NCBI RefSeq assembly: GCF_958295425.1
Contig: NC_081151.1
Coordinates: forward strand, 18,800,452 to 18,864,451
Origin: Solea solea
Lineage: Eukaryota; Chordata; Actinopteri; Pleuronectiformes; Soleidae
Length of the DNA: 64,000 bases
Direction of reading: 5' to 3'
In this document: piece after piece, positions 1 to 14,494 of the stretch
Layout of the letters: every line of letters begins with the position of its first letter
How positions within the stretch are numbered: the stretch's first letter is position 1
Made by a program: the position numbers and the translations under genes
Notes under the pieces: generated by a model
What the model was told of the DNA's origin: nothing
What the model saw: only the letters and a program-made list of their open reading frames with translations
The model's database searches: none

Positions 1-326
1 TGTCGGCAGTGAGAGCTCTCAATATAATCTCCAGGCAGGAAGGAACATGCTGGTGGAATACAGTCTATAGGTGGAACATCCAAGAGCCATAAGGCCATTA
101 AAACGTTCACAAACATTAACGCAAACGCTTGCCAGTCAAAATGACTGATTACCTGTGAGAGTGTGATGTGAAAAGTCAATTCATCGCCCCTCTGTGCCCC
201 AGCCTTTACATGCCGGCCCACATGCCTTAAATGCACCTCTCCCTGGGGTGTTCAAAATGCATAATCATTAAAATATACCAGCGGTTGGCCTTCATTGTAA
301 TTTCTTAGTCGTGTTGTTTGAAAACC

Positions 327-342
327 GTGTGTGTGTGTGTGT
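327..342. repeat. (GT)8 microsatellite
   Basis: Perfect dinucleotide run. Confidence 0.9.
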
Positions 343-2909
343 TGCCATTAGTCTCCCACGGCCACTCCTACACCATGTTCCTGAATCTGTTCCGGTGTAA
401 AATTGATTGTACTGGACCTTAAATCTGTGCTTGAATAAAGCTCGGAATGTGCTGTGGAAAGAGTGTCTGAGTTGCAAAAATACCTGAGTCCATAAAGGAT
501 GTAAAAGGATGCAGGATATGATGTTAAATTTTCTGAGGACAGAGTAAAACGGCGAAGTATTTCTGGCCTTGGTGTCTCTATAAGTGCTCACATATACAGT
601 CACTCTCCCAGTGGACTCGGTCTGGGCTCGCTTTGTATTTATAACCTGTTTGCGCCCAGAAAACTAGCTGTCCTCAAACTGCCCTTCGCTTCTGCAGAAA
701 CACTAGCCTATTCCACAGTGCCATCACACAGCCAAACCCCAGAAATATCACATTCTCCTTTGTGAACTCTGTGACACTTGGATCAGAAATCTAACAAGAT
801 GTCTGCACAGCACACTTTTGAATAATGAATGATAATGGGCAAATATGAGAAAGGTATATCGCTCTTCTAATTGACGAGAAATCAAATAAGTCCATTAGGT
901 CATGTCAGACAATCCCTTTTAGAGAAAACCACCAAATAACTTTTAAGGAAGTTAATTAAAAAAACTTTTATTATAAGCCAATTAAATTGTATACTTCTAC
1001 GACGATATGATATTCACTTGTAATTAACGAGGTTTTTAGGGAGACCAGGACATTTAGCCACATGTTGTTTCAGCTGTTGCAGTTAAAATTGAAGTTTTAA
1101 TTGTATTTAAGTCATTATAACCAAGCTGTCTAATGTGCTGTCCCGATCATTTCTGATGGTTTAACACGCGCGGCTGTCTGAATTGTCAGCGTTGCTGGTT
1201 TTAATGTCACCTCCACTGTGTTGTTCATTGTCTCATACTGTTGCAGGGTAAAGTCACTCTTGAACTTCATGTCCATATGGCGTCGCTCTCTGTGGTCGTT
1301 TGCCTAAAGCCCTTTGCCAGGGACCGTGTCAAACTGCCTGTACTGCGGATCATGGGCCTTTGACAGCGGCAGAATAGATTGCATGCATTTCTATTTCGCA
1401 GAGAAACACATCAGCAGTCTGTTTCCTCAGGGTTTGGTTTGCCTGTCAGCGTCCTCCACGACTGCTGAAGAGGAAATGTGGCACACTTTCATCTGTCAAC
1501 ATGGACAAGAAGAATGCTGTTTCAGGTTTCAAGTGGAAGCGTACAGTAAATAAAGTCTGCAGGCCAGAGCTGCTGCTGCTGCTGTTGTACTTCCCCTTCC
1601 CCTTCCACTGCTTCACTATATTGGATATTGAATGACCGAGAAACTGTTAAGAGCGCCTTAAATATCTGTCGGGTATGTGAATTATGGGCTTGACTTGACT
1701 CACAAATTTCTCTCTACACTTATTCAGAGGACCTGTTCAGAGAAAATGTGGCTTTTATCTGGGAGACGTCCCTCCGCATCTCCTCCCCCATGCATCCACT
1801 CTCTTGCAGCTTGACAGTGTAATCATGGACCAGGAGAGCATTTTATGGGGACTTCTTTAATAACCACCAGTACTGCTTGACCTCTGTGAGTCCCCCCAAA
1901 GACACCACCCCCTCCAGCCATCCCCCACCTCAGCCTTGACTGTCCCCTCGCATCACCCTACTTCCTTTCTCCCCAACCATTCCCCCTGTAACCTCCACCC
2001 TCCTTTGCTGATATTGTGCTCACATGCTCCAGTAATGTGTTGTAGGTCCAAAGGCCATGCCTGAGCTGTCATGGAGGATTGGGCCTTAGACATAACATTG
2101 GTCTTTGGGGACCATCGTAAGGTGTGCCTGTCTCCCTGCCAGTCATTTCTCACTGCCACATGACGTACAGTACAAAGAGCTTGGACTTGTTACAGTTTTG
2201 CATTTGAAACTTAAGTTATCCGTCTATTTAAACATTTATTTATTTTTTTAAACCCAGACATTTCACCACTGACTGATATTATTAGTTTGATTGATTTCTT
2301 TTTAGAAATCTGAGGGGGGTTTAAGAGAACAGAGGCCCAGTAGGTGATGGAAACCTGCTGCATGGGGGATGTTTAGAAAAAAGGATCAATTACACTTTAG
2401 ATTTAAGCTCAGGATCTCTCTAGTTAACCATTACTGTATACGACACACACATGCTGATTAATGTTGATTCATTAAATCAACATTTAGTCCTTAAATCATG
2501 TATATGCGGCTTGAACAATCACCTGTATATGACCTAAGAATATCAAAAGAGACATTTCTCAAGTAATTTTAGAGGTTGTTGTGCCTTCAAACCCACTTTG
2601 AGATTTATTGTTTTTTATTATTATAACACAGTTATAAGTGGTGGTGGTTAGAGGTTCTTCTGTCATACATTTGTTGTGCAATTGTAGCTGTCAGATGCAG
2701 TAGGATTTTTACTATAGAACCTTTACAGAAAGACCATGGATGTCCCTGTAGAGACTGAATTGCTGCTAATCAATACAGAGCGACAGACCCAGCTTTCTGT
2801 CACTGTGGTCAGAGCCTGTGAACCTCAGCTGGCAAAGAGACGTTGGCTGTACACAGGATGCACGCTTGAATGTACGTGTTCTCTTTGAATGTAATGTATG
2901 TCTCCATTT

Positions 2910-2930
2910 GTGTGTGTGTGTGTGTGTGTG
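2910..2930. repeat. (GT)10 microsatellite
   Basis: Perfect dinucleotide run. Confidence 0.93.
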
Positions 2931-3117
2931 CACGCATGTTTTTGTCGTAGGCCCCTGGTGATGGATAAGGATGTTTCTATTTCCTCTGGACCGTCCTGAC
3001 AGTTCATCCATCCTTAAACAATTTGGCAGTGCCCTCAGAGCCTGAGAAAGCTGCAAGAAAAGATGGGCTGCACAACTGACAGTAGCTTTAATGAAAGACT
3101 CATTGGAGGCTCCAGGC

Positions 3118-3138
3118 GAGGAGGAGGAGGAGGAGGAG
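3118..3138. repeat. (GAG)7 microsatellite
   Basis: Trinucleotide run in non-coding sequence. Confidence 0.9.
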
Positions 3139-3274
3139 AGTGGTTTCACTGTCCGGGATGGATGGAAGAATAACATGCTGTCAGGTATGGATGGCCATCG
3201 AAGCACGAGGTCAAAGTAAAAAAAAAGAAAAAAGAACATAATAAAATAGGGCAATGTAATTACAGAGAGTGTGC

Positions 3275-3455
3275 TAATTTGAGGTTTTCTCCGGCTTCCT
3301 CCCACAGTCCAAAAACATGCAATATGGGGATTAGGTAAATTGGTCACTGTAAATTGACCGTAGGTGTGAATGTGAGAGTGAATGGTTGTTTGTGTCCTTT
3401 GTCAGCTGAGATATGCACAGCACCTCCTGTGGATGATAAAGCGGGAGAAAAGAAG
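3275..3455 (+). repeat. Dispersed teleost repeat (CTTCCTCCCACAGTCC family)
   Basis: It carries TCCGGCTTCCTCCCACAGTC, AAAAACATGCA, AAATTGACCGTAGGTGTGAA, TGTGAGAGTGAATGG and the tail GGATGATAAAGCGGGAGAA. This is a very abundant fish repeat. Related fragments lie near 44,540, 61,490 and 63,850. Confidence 0.75.
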
Positions 3456-4180
3456 AGTTTTTAGTTTGAATTCAAACAGCGGGAGAGAGTGGATGTTTCG
3501 GATGTCTGGTGGGAGTGAATTCCCGAGGGTGTCGTATGAAATAATCGGCAAAGAAAATATGACATGATTGAAGAGCTCTTTCAGTGACTATTATACTAAT
3601 ATAGAGGTAAATCTGATGCAGAAAGTAGTTGTAATAAGAGCTGTGTATGAGTTGAGTTTAATAAGCTGAGAGGGAAATTCAGCCTCAAAGCTCTTACCCA
3701 GTTTCAGTGAGTTACAGTACCATATATGGAAGAGTAACACCGTGTGTCTGGCACCACACTGGGCACTTTGTGTACATACCAAATGAAACCAGTGGGGAAA
3801 AGCTTTGGGCTGATGTCAGCCATGGAGATTTATAGGGCAACGCGGCAGAGTTGTCTTTGGTCTCTGTGTCAGTCCTGTAACTGCTACCTAACCTCTTTAA
3901 TGCCGTCTGTGATAGATTGATGTGTTTAAGTCGGGTTAAAAGTCCATTCCAGTCCCCTCGCTGGTGCCACCAGACTTTAATCTTGAGCCCCGCAGGACTG
4001 CTCATAATAAAGCTATTCCTGGGCCTGATGAACAAAGTTAGGAGACTTGCTCCACTGAGTCGAGGCTGGATGGATGGAACCCTGGCTCAGATTACCCACC
4101 TGCTCTGATCACGGCCGGTGCACAGTTACATTAGCTGTCCCTCTCCACAAATGTATGTGAACGATGGAGCAGAGTCCCCG

Positions 4181-4200
4181 CACACACACACACACACACA
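4181..4200. repeat. (CA)10 microsatellite
   Basis: Perfect dinucleotide run. Confidence 0.93.
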
Positions 4201-6039
4201 CCATACGACTCACTGTGCTGTAGAGAACTGCTTTAGTTTTGTTGCCTCTCTGTTTCGCGTTGGGAGCAAGCAAAAAAAAACAAAAGCAGGTAATAAAAGC
4301 AGCATTAGCAGGATATTTGGGCTATAGACCTGTTTTGGCACAACAAATCATCAATAGGGCATCTAACCATTTTAGAGCGGCAACATTTCAGCGCTATTTT
4401 CCCGCACCTCATCTTTATACAGCAACTTTTGTCAATAAATCCTCTCTCATATTGAGCTGGGAGTTGGAGGCCAGGAGTGCTAGGCCTAGATAATGAAGAC
4501 AGCGTCTCAGTCTGAATGCAAATAACTCTGTGAGGTTTCTCCCACTGATACTCTTCCTTCTACTGTCTGAAATATAAACCAGCTTTGTAAACCTGAATTA
4601 ATGTCATTTAATTACCCTGACTCACAGATGTCTGTATGTATTCTTATTTTGGAATTGTATTTATGTTAGGTTCAGGAATGCAGCTGAGGTAGGAGAGTAT
4701 GGTGTGAGGGAATTCACAACTATGGCATGCCAGACCAAAAAAAACAAAACAATCAATACACTTGTGTTTTTATACCCGAGAACTGCTGTATCCTCCCTGT
4801 AATATTAGCAGTGTGAGATTCCCTCTGCCCCCCCTGTCTGATTGAATCTTGCAGAAACCAATCCTGCAGTATCTTTGAGTTGAGATATAGATTTGTATTC
4901 ATTGTATGTCCTCAGCATCCATATCCATGCAAGAAAAGTCCCAATCTCACCATAAGAGGAAATAGGATTATGTGTCTTAGCCGTTAAGAGTCTGTTTCTA
5001 CACACTGCCTCTCCCTTTTTTTACTGTGTGTCTAAGGAAGGTCACTTGAAGGAGGTTATCCCCACTCCCCTGTTTTCTCTCTCTTTTATCTGAGGGGCTT
5101 TGTGACCAGCCCTGGAGCCCATCCACTGATCAGCAAAGCAAGAGGCAGCAAACAAACCGGGAAGCTGAGGGGAGCAGCTTGATGCATGAGATTGCCGCCT
5201 TTTATCCCCCTGGTGTGAATAGCAAAATAAGTGCCCCACTATAAAGCACCTGGAGAGACTTAAAATATGTATGAGTATTGGTTTTGTAATATATTGTGCC
5301 AACTTACTTATAGGATATGACCAGCGATCCCCTCCCCAGTTGAAAGCAATAGTGTGTGAGGAACAGTCTCTGTATGTTCTTGCTGCATCTCTGGAGAGAA
5401 GTGGAAGCTGAAGATATATTTACATTCAGCAGTTTTCTTGTAGATGTATGCCTCTCCATCATTTGTTTGCATGCACTGCTGCAGCCTATGTCTGTGTGTC
5501 GTCTCCATCTGAGGAGCTCCACAGGGACAGACCGCCTGCCGAGGTGCCCGTTGTGGCTGTTTGACCGCGAGAGGGGATTGACTTCACAGCTTCCCACACT
5601 CGTTCGACTGTAAGCAACGTCCAAACCCTCCAGCATGTGAGCATTTAGGTAACTCTGAGGCAACAATGTCATTGCCACGAGGTAGACATTGGTTGTTTTT
5701 GTCAATCTGATGTCAGAGCCGTTTGGTGGTGATGATATGTGGCTCCACTCAGCCTCATGACTGATGGGGTTGTAAAAAAACCGAAATCACCTCCGCAGGG
5801 GTGAAAGTGTTGGCCCCTCCGAGTTATGCTACAGACGAACATTACCTTCCTCTCTATATAATGAGACATATTTAAAACAGCAATCATCCCCTCCTTTGAA
5901 CTCTGGGTCACCGTGGAATCAATCCCGCAGGTGATTGAAAAGAAAGACCATATGTGTGTGAGACTGAGCGTATTAACCAAGGTCACACACGCTGCACATG
6001 CACGCGGTCTGCATGTGAAATTGATGTGCTCTCACTATT

Positions 6040-6560
6040 GCTGAGTGTGATTTAATCTTTGGCTTAGAATCACATTCAGACTCTAAATCATTGGTCCGGT
6101 CATTAAGTGAGCTGTGGGTCTTCTCTGAGCAGTTTCTTTCAATTGAATTAGAGTATTATTCTGGATAATTTGGCTTGGAGATCAGCTCTTCATACGAGCT
6201 ACAGTGTCCATAATTGCTTTTGGATGAACAAGGACAAAAGACGCTGGAGAGACAGACATTTATAAATGTCTGAAAAGCACAGCCTACATAATCATTGTAT
6301 TTTTTCAGCATTCTGACTTCTTGCAAGGTTGCGTTGCATGATTTTAATCAATAGACACTACTAATCATTAAGTCATGTAGGTTTCTGCTTGTTCTTCTAG
6401 AGCTAATACACACATTTTGGTTGGAATTTGTGATTCCACTGGTTCCTAATGACTGTAATTGATTGCCTGATGTTGCTTCAATCATTGTGTGAAGCTATGA
6501 TTTCTTTTTGCTTTGAATAAGCAGGTGATAAATAAGCCACTCATAATGCCTTTATGCTGT
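6040..6560. other. Candidate conserved non-coding element
   Basis: About 500 bases of complex, repeat-free sequence are dense in homeodomain-type cores (TAATCA, TTAATCAATAG, TAATTGATTG, ATAATTGC), with a perfect 20-bp palindrome at 6253-6272. It has the base composition and motif density typical of vertebrate developmental enhancers. Conservation cannot be tested from one sequence. Confidence 0.3.
6253..6272. repeat. Perfect 20-bp palindrome
   Basis: CAGACATTTA followed directly by its reverse complement TAAATGTCTG. Confidence 0.95.
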
Positions 6561-7609
6561 TTTCATGTAGATTTTCAACTTTTATAGACAAACTGAGGTT
6601 TGGACTAAGAATCAAGTCGGTCATTAATCAGCTTTTGACCGAGTATGCAATCTACATGTAATGAAACACTATAAATGATACTTTCCTACGTGTGTTGTTG
6701 TTCCGAATTGGTTCTAATGGGCTTGTGTGACCGTTCCAGCACCAGTCACTCGGGCTGAGCTCGGTTGCAATTCGACTCGAGTGCATCTTCTTCGGAGGTG
6801 TCTGATGCAGCAGCAGTGCGTCTGCTTATCATCATCAGATACACTGTATACAGTATGGTGGTGTTTTCTTGGCGTAGCTTAGTCGCTCACTCAATGTGGA
6901 AATGTTTATATACTGAACACTGGTATATCGCCATCCAGAGAACGGCAATAAATGCTGTTGCCAACACTCGCTGGTGGTAATCCATTTTCGATTACGGGAC
7001 TCTGAGGGATTTCCTCCAAAGTCCAAATTTCCCACAAAATACTGTAGTTTGTACAAAACGGTTTATAAGCGCGTAGCGGTGAGGCCATGTCAAGTCTAGA
7101 ATTCAGTGTAAAAACAAATTGAACTAAGGTTAAATGCATCAGTGTAACATATTACTCCCTGAATCGGAATGAAATACAGGTTTGAAAGCACCCTAAAAAA
7201 TGGGCTGCATAGATTTGACTCTCACTAGTGTAGTTTACCCACTGTTACATACTAAGGAGAATTAAGAGCAATATTAACCCCCGGCATTAAACCCATCGGA
7301 CAACAAGTGTATTTAAAGTCTTGTAAAGGTGTTACCACATGGTGAGTTAATTAAACAAGATAAGAGTCACTCTTTTCAGAAAAGGTCGGAGGCTGACGCG
7401 ACTGATGTAAGCATGTTGTTGGCATTGTGGCGGGGGTCGCTGGATTTTCATTACACTGGTAAATGGAACGGTTTTACCGCCGCTAATGCAGTCATCAAAC
7501 CACCATCAGCAACTCAAGCTGAGCTGTGACTTAGTCACTGCTTAGAGCATGTCTTACTCTCTGCTGGATAGGAAAGACTCGATGTCACACATACTCACAC
7601 ACTAGATAT

Positions 7610-7651
7610 ATATATACGGTATATGTATAGATATATATATACCGTATATAT
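7610..7651. repeat. AT-rich inverted repeat, 15-bp arms
   Basis: ATATATACGGTATAT (7610-7624) and ATATACCGTATATAT (7637-7651) are exact reverse complements separated by 12 bases, so they could form a cruciform. Confidence 0.85.
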
Positions 7652-7957
7652 CCACAGTGCTGGAGATAAATCCTTGCTGAGCTAGCAGACATCATGAAAA
7701 GGGAAAGCTATACTACTGTGATAATGAACTGACAAGACCCGCTCTGCTACTGCACTGCCATAAACTCCAGTGCCAATTTATGAGTGCAGAGTGACCAGTA
7801 CACCTCCCCCTTCCACAGATAACTACCACAGCCTTGCACATGACGACTGTGGAGTCGACGAACATGAGGATGGCCTGTTGAAACAGTGTTGTTTGACAGC
7901 CGGGAGCGCAGAGGTCTGCGGACTGACAACTACACATACTGTATGTGAGCAAGCTGG

Positions 7958-7982
7958 CATCATCATCATCATCATCATCATC
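7958..7982. repeat. (CAT)8 microsatellite
   Basis: Perfect trinucleotide run. Confidence 0.93.
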
Positions 7983-8584
7983 TGTTGACTCTGCTGTCAA
8001 GGCATCCTCACTGCGTTTCCTAGAAATATAAAATACTGTATATCGTATAAAATGATGGGATATTTAACATTCAGATAGATGAACTTACAGCCGCAGGACA
8101 ATGATTTCAATTATTCAGGGGAATGTAATTACAAAGCTCACCATCCAGCCCTGTGCAGCGTTACTGTTTTGCCACAAGCAAAGATCATCCAGGGTCTGTT
8201 TTTATTGATATTCTCATTTCTGCCCCGTCAGGGATTTCAGCAATTCTATACCACGGATCTGCTGAATGCAATTAGGGCAGTGCTTTCCCAGGAGGAGCAG
8301 GTCACGCGGAGGACCTGGATAACAAGGCCACAGTGAATTAGTCATATGGTAAATAATACTCTTGTTGGATGGAAATCCCAATATTTCAAGATTTCAAGCC
8401 CTGAAGTCACAGATATTCAGGTTTGGGTGTAGGATGTGAAGGGTCTAACAAACATGTTGTGAATGTTATTGATTTAGGAATGGATTACTGGATTTCCAGC
8501 CTTTCTTGACCTGTTGTTTCTCTTGAAATTTGGTTTTCAGAATTGAACAGGCTTCGTATTTGCCTGCATCAGTATGAAATAAGT

Positions 8585-8825
8585 TGATACTATGAAATAT
8601 TTTACAGCTGCCATGTCGGGGTTACATTTAAACCAGTAGCTGAACAGTCTTATCTGAGCTTAGCATGAAACTGACATTGAAACCTGGATCTGTCCAAATG
8701 CTGTGTACCCTTGATCCCGAGGCTTTGGGCTAAGCTAAGTTAAGGTAAACAGCTCCAGTAGGATCTTATTCACCATATAAACATTAGACTGATAAAAGTA
8801 TTATCAGTGGTCTTTGTCTACACAG
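8585..8825. repeat. Old dispersed repeat (CTAAGCTAAG-type)
   Basis: GAGCTTAGCATGAAACTGAC, GGATCTGTCCAAA and GGGCTAAGCTAAGTTAAGG resemble a common fish repeat in diverged form. The class is not known to me. Confidence 0.4.
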
Positions 8826-11800
8826 ACTTTTCTGTGTTTTGTGTTTTTTTTAATGTCCCTGCACATGAGTATCTTCCCTTCGTCCATTTATCCAGATAAA
8901 GTCATGTTGTGCAGCATTGCATGAAAATGGAATCTTACTTTTAAACCATCAGCGGATGCTCTGCTTGTTTCAGGATGTCATTAGTATACATGTTATTCAG
9001 GTAATTTGGGTGATAGACCTTGAGAGCCCAATACCCTAGAACAGAAAAGGCTTGTGTTTTAAAGGCAATAAAATCACTCCAATATGCAGCTTATGTCTGC
9101 ACTCACCTTTCAGAAGCCCAGGCTACGCTTTCCATTTTGCGTGCGGTGGCAGTGGAGATGAAATACTGGCCCCCAGAAAGCCATTTGGTACCTAATTGAG
9201 CAATCCTATTACTTTTCTCTCCCTTTAGACTGTGACTTTCATTGCTTCAAAGCGATGGTTTTGAAGCAGGTGTAAGTGATTGTGTTACAGCAGGTGTGAG
9301 TATATGTGTGTTTAGGTAACTTTGTTGTGATAGCATGTGTCCATCTCTGCGCACGCTCATCCCCTCGCCTCACCTGAGCGACCTCAAATATTAAACTTTG
9401 TCTCTGAACTCCTCGTGTGTCGTTATGAAGGACCAATTCACTGTTTGTGGTCAGGAATGCAACTTGTGAACACAATCACAAAATCATTTTTGTGCTGATT
9501 TCTCATTTTTCATCACATTATTGAAATTGAAACTTTATTCTGAGGCTTTTTGTGTTTAAACATTTGTCCGTTTTTTTATTCACATAGTCAAACACAACTA
9601 AGATCAAGAATGTTACCTGTATTTGTGGAAAATACACTTGATAATTTGAAGGTGTGCCATATACAATTTTTATATTATTACAGATCAAGGTATACTTTAG
9701 GTTATTGTGAAGAAAAGTCTGTTAATGGCAGTGCACTTGTCTTTCATTGAGATTTTTACACATCAACCTAAAAGTGCGGTCGTTCTTGCATCACAAGGGC
9801 AATTTTCTCAGTCTTAGAAGCTTTAAGAGAGAACAAAATAATGTCCACAGTTACAGTCACTGAAGAGATTGTGTGTAAAACATATTGTTTTAATTATCGT
9901 CTTCTGACAGTTGAGGATGTAAAAGCACTTAAAGATTCATTTACCATGAGGAGAAACTGCCTTGATCAATTTTTTAAGATAACAAACCATCTGACCCAGT
10001 TAAAAAATAATATAATTTTATAGACCAGACAGACAAGAGATTTAGTTTGATTATTGAATCAAAATTGTTTTTTATACATGGAAAAAAATCCGCAAATTTA
10101 TTTGGCAACCCATAAAAAATATCTCCCACTGATCCATCTGTGGGCCCTGACCTAGTCATGTTGTATCCTTAAGCACGTAGCATGTACAAGTCATTTTTGT
10201 GTGTCTGGGATTCTCAGAGTTAGGAGAAGAGAAAAACAAACAGAACATTCTCTGTAGACGCAAACCAACGGAATGCAAAAATATGGAGAAATTTAGCTCC
10301 GGTTGCTTAAGTGGTTTTAACAATTTGGCCAGAAAAACATCCGAGCTGCCTGCTGTCTAAGATAAACAACACTATTAGCATAGAGCATCTAACACCTGCT
10401 CATGTAATCATCATCAACTTCTCAACTTTTCTCACTGCAGAAACTCAACAGTGTTTCTGTCATGCCTGTATTTTAAAATACTTCTCATTACCTGTAGAAA
10501 ATGTTAATACTTTATTTATATGGCAGTTAATATGTTCCGCGTAGTGCTCCAGTTCAATCAAGTGGGTGTTACTTGTAATTCCCCCTGAAAATGTAAATGA
10601 CTAGTGATTAGTTCAATATTTCTTCTCAGGATCATCATAATTAGTCCCTGACCAGAATCTTATTTCAATCTTTGCTGGTCTAAGATATGCACAGACATTC
10701 TCTTACAGATGATTAAATAATCTTCAATCAGCGTTTAACCAGTGGGGGCTGTAATCTGGGAATTGGAAATGAAATCTCTCAGGGACACGTCTTTCCTTTG
10801 TTCAGTGATGTATACACATTGGCTTTTGTGCGCTGTATGTGCCAAAGTATTTTTTGCATGGCTACGTCCTTGTGTTTCCCTTTTGATCAGTTGTTAGCGT
10901 CTACTTTGTGGACATGCCGGTTGAGTAGATTGAACAAAATTGTAATGTGAGCTCATTGTTGTGAACTTGAGATTGCATATTAGCTTTTCATGTTGGGGGG
11001 CGGGGACACTCTAAACCATGTTTATGCACATAGAAACATCCTATAACTGCGTGTAGAAGACAGGACATGGGACTATTACACATGTATTTAAGAAATTTAG
11101 GGACAAAAATCTGACATAATTAGATTTTTTGTACATGAGCATGTTTCTGTAGATTGGTGCTCTTCCAAGCCCTGGGATTGTGGCTGTGTAATGCCCCTGC
11201 AAGCAGGAGACCACATAACTAATGTGGCATTCTCATGCGTGCTCTGGTTTTATCTTTGTCTCCATAGGGGACCATCAGGGCTTTAGATGTGTGGTTATAC
11301 CGCAGCTGCCCATGTCCACTCCTGCTTTGCCCCACGTTTAATATGACCAACTAAATCACTGTGAATGGAGGAAAAAAGTATTTTTTCCCTTTTTGGAATA
11401 GCTGGTCACGTCAAGCTCACAGAACACCTCGCTGCATAATTCATCACGCCTGATTAGGTTTAAATTTCCCAGTTTTATTTATTCTATTTGAATGTGAAGT
11501 TTCAGCCATGGTGGACTGTTCTGAATGGGAAAGCAGGTCTTTACTCATTTGACTGTGTGAATTCGGAACAATGCAGAGCCGCACTATGGAAGATTGCTTT
11601 CAGTCTCAATTTGTTTGAACTATATAAATGATTTTGACTCAGCTCATTTCCTTTGCCTGTGGCTGCTAATGTCTTGATCCATCTCAAGATGGCCTCCAAC
11701 CCCTAATAACTCATCGTGCTACTGATGTATTAGCTCCCATTTGGTGATAGAGGAGAGACTGGATTCTCAATGGAGTTCATCACCTCTCTTCTGTGTGAAA

Positions 11801-14494
11801 CATTAATGCTGTTTGCAACAGCAAGAATACCCCTCAGTCATTTCTAAGCTAACTCACTTCATTAAAGTCCAATTTGCCTTCTGGGTGATGATTGGGATTT
11901 ATCGTTGACGGTGAATCCATAGAAACGCGATGAAGAGTTGACTCTGCAAGCCACAGGTTAGGGTGTTGGGTCCCAGTTCTGGTTCCAGGAGACCCAGCAG
12001 AGTTCAGTTTTGCCAGCTGCACACGACCCCGTGATAAAATGTAAACTCTGATCGCACACCAAAAGATTCAATGGATCCACAAATGGTGCTGCACACACAC
12101 TTAGCCAACCGTCATGGATGAAAGCCCAAATGGAACAGACCATTCAAGAGAGTCAGGGGGAATAAACCCGGTGGTCAAGCCCCCATCACTAGTCATCATG
12201 TCGGTGGGCACCTAATTTGCAGTTAGGTCCAGTGAATCAGAGTATTTTGGTGCATCAATTACTTGAGTTACTTGTTCACAGGCTGTAACTGCAGCAGAGG
12301 ATGGGGGACGATGTTTATTCATGTGGTCATGCATTGCCGCCATTTCACCTGTGAGCATTGCTGCAGCTGAATATTTATCTCTGTGCATCCACCAGCTTCA
12401 ATGATCTTTCAATATATGCAAAAACCTGCACCAAGACTTATTGCTTTGCTGAATCCCCAGCTCGGCTCTTACAGTATCACAACAACCACGCTCCCTATCG
12501 GTGCACATGCACTAGTCCTCCTGACAGGGACATGGTCAGATCTGAAGACTTTTAATAACTACAATAACACAAAGACTTAGAATGACTGTTTTCATTTATT
12601 TTCAATGTGTAGCCTTAGGTAATTATAAATAATCCCCCTTGGAAAGATAACTGTTTTCTTTTTAGTGAATGAGGAGGAGCAGGGAAATCTATAGTACAGA
12701 AAGAAAAGACTGCTTTTAGCAGATAAACACGCCTGGAGTTCCCCCGCCCTGTCTGTCTGCATGTGGCCTCACGCTGGGAGTGATAATGGCTGGACATGGC
12801 CCTCTCTCTGGCAGGCAGCTGCTCTCCATCCTGAGCCAGGAATACGAAGGGGGCCAGGGGACAAAGGCAGGGTGTGTTGCTGTGTGCGGACAGCGGTCAA
12901 TGGGCTGGTGCCGACAGCTGAGCTGGTCAGTGTGTAGAGACAGAACCCTGCATGCTTTATCTCATGTAACCCGACCTAGTGCATTAAGAGGCACCGTTAA
13001 ATACCACAGGGTGTTTGATTCCAGTTGCCAGCTAGAAACACGGAAGCTGGATTTTTATGTGCAGTGTGAAGATAGAAATCTTTAATTTTGCAGCAACAGT
13101 AGATAATGCTGGCGGGAAGTCACTGATCAATTGCCTTCAATTTGTAGATGCAGTTAGTTAAAACCGAAGCAGATCATACATCCTCTTAAATTGTGAACTT
13201 AGTATGCAGCGCTCATTCCATTTTGCCCCCCCCCCATGTGTCTACTACAACTGACATCTGTTGTTGATAATTGAAAGAAGACGTTTTTCCAGCAAACGTT
13301 TATTTTCATGCGTTTTATTTTTCCTGTGAGCATGTGATGTGCATTTCCTGGGAGAGGCCAGTCTGGTTAAGGATCACTGCCGGGGGACCAGCTCTGCGCA
13401 GGTTGCCAGAAAACAACCTTTTCATCTCTTGCACAGTGAAGCAGCGCGGGGAGGCATGGAAAGCGGATCAAGAGCCAGGCAACAGCTAAGGTGACAGTGA
13501 CAGAGACTCGCTCATATGAACACCGACACACAAACCTCCAGGAAAGCCGAGCTTAGGGAGGTAACGGAGGGACTGAAGCAAGCACTCCGAAACAAGCGCA
13601 CATACAATATCAGATACAATCAATGATCGTCTGTATGGTTTTTGCAAAGAGAGGCAGATAGGGAAATTAAGAACGGGTGTATGTGGGAGAGCACAAGGGA
13701 AAATTGAGATGGTGCCAAGTTTAAGAAGGGATGAGGAGCTCCCACCAGATGTGAGAGCATTAATTACTCCTAATCAAAGACTGTGCCAGCCTGGTGACAG
13801 TGGCAAGCATGCAGGAGACACTCAAGGTCATTAGTGGCACAAACACACACACACACTCTCAGAGCCGTGAATGCCAACATGTGCGTGTTGTGTCTGCAGC
13901 GCTGTCCCATAAGCCTTTGAAAAAGCTCTCTGAAGATACTTTTTCAAACCGTGAAATTAACTTTAAATTTAGAGTAAACAGGTCCTGAAAAGTCCATCAT
14001 CCTTTCCCTGTGTCACGGCGTCGCAGCTGAAAACATCCCTCAGTGACCGCGGACTCATTTCCATTAATGTTGTTTCCACGATAACAGAAATTTAAAAGAA
14101 AACAAGTCGTAATTTGTTAACAAGCAAAATAAGTAGCACATTTAGCCGCTTAAGAGTTTTTGTCTCACTCTCTCAATGGTGATACAAGTCTGTAGTGCCA
14201 GTATTTTCCCGCAGCGCTAAGAGGATAACAGGTTGTTTGTTCCGGTTGGTGTCTGGTTAATGGTGATAAGGCAGAGCGTGTTGCACAGGTGTACCAGACA
14301 CTGCCAGACAAGGTGAAAAGGCTTCTAAGCCTGGGAACAAGCGGCATATTGTGCCACAGGTTGTAATCTGTCAATATTTTTGAAACACTAATTAACATTT
14401 TTCAAAGAATGTTCTGTTTTTTTTCCCCCAGCATTATGACGTTGTTGCACTAAACTGTAATTGACACGGTGATATTTTAAAACTTCACCCTTTT

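Larger units (their letters stand above)
1..3274. other. Gene-poor interval, left end
   Basis: AT-rich sequence with a (GT)n, a (GAG)n and a (GCT)n near 1,570. Open frames are short and lack family similarity or splice context. I see no gene. Confidence 0.5.

Noticed and set aside
3118..3138. (GAG)n as a coding poly-Glu tract
   Set aside because: No open frame with family similarity surrounds it. Treated as a microsatellite.
2766..3347. 193-codon open frame on the minus strand
   Set aside because: It overlaps a GAG repeat, a GT repeat and the start of a dispersed repeat. Composition is low-complexity and there is no family similarity.
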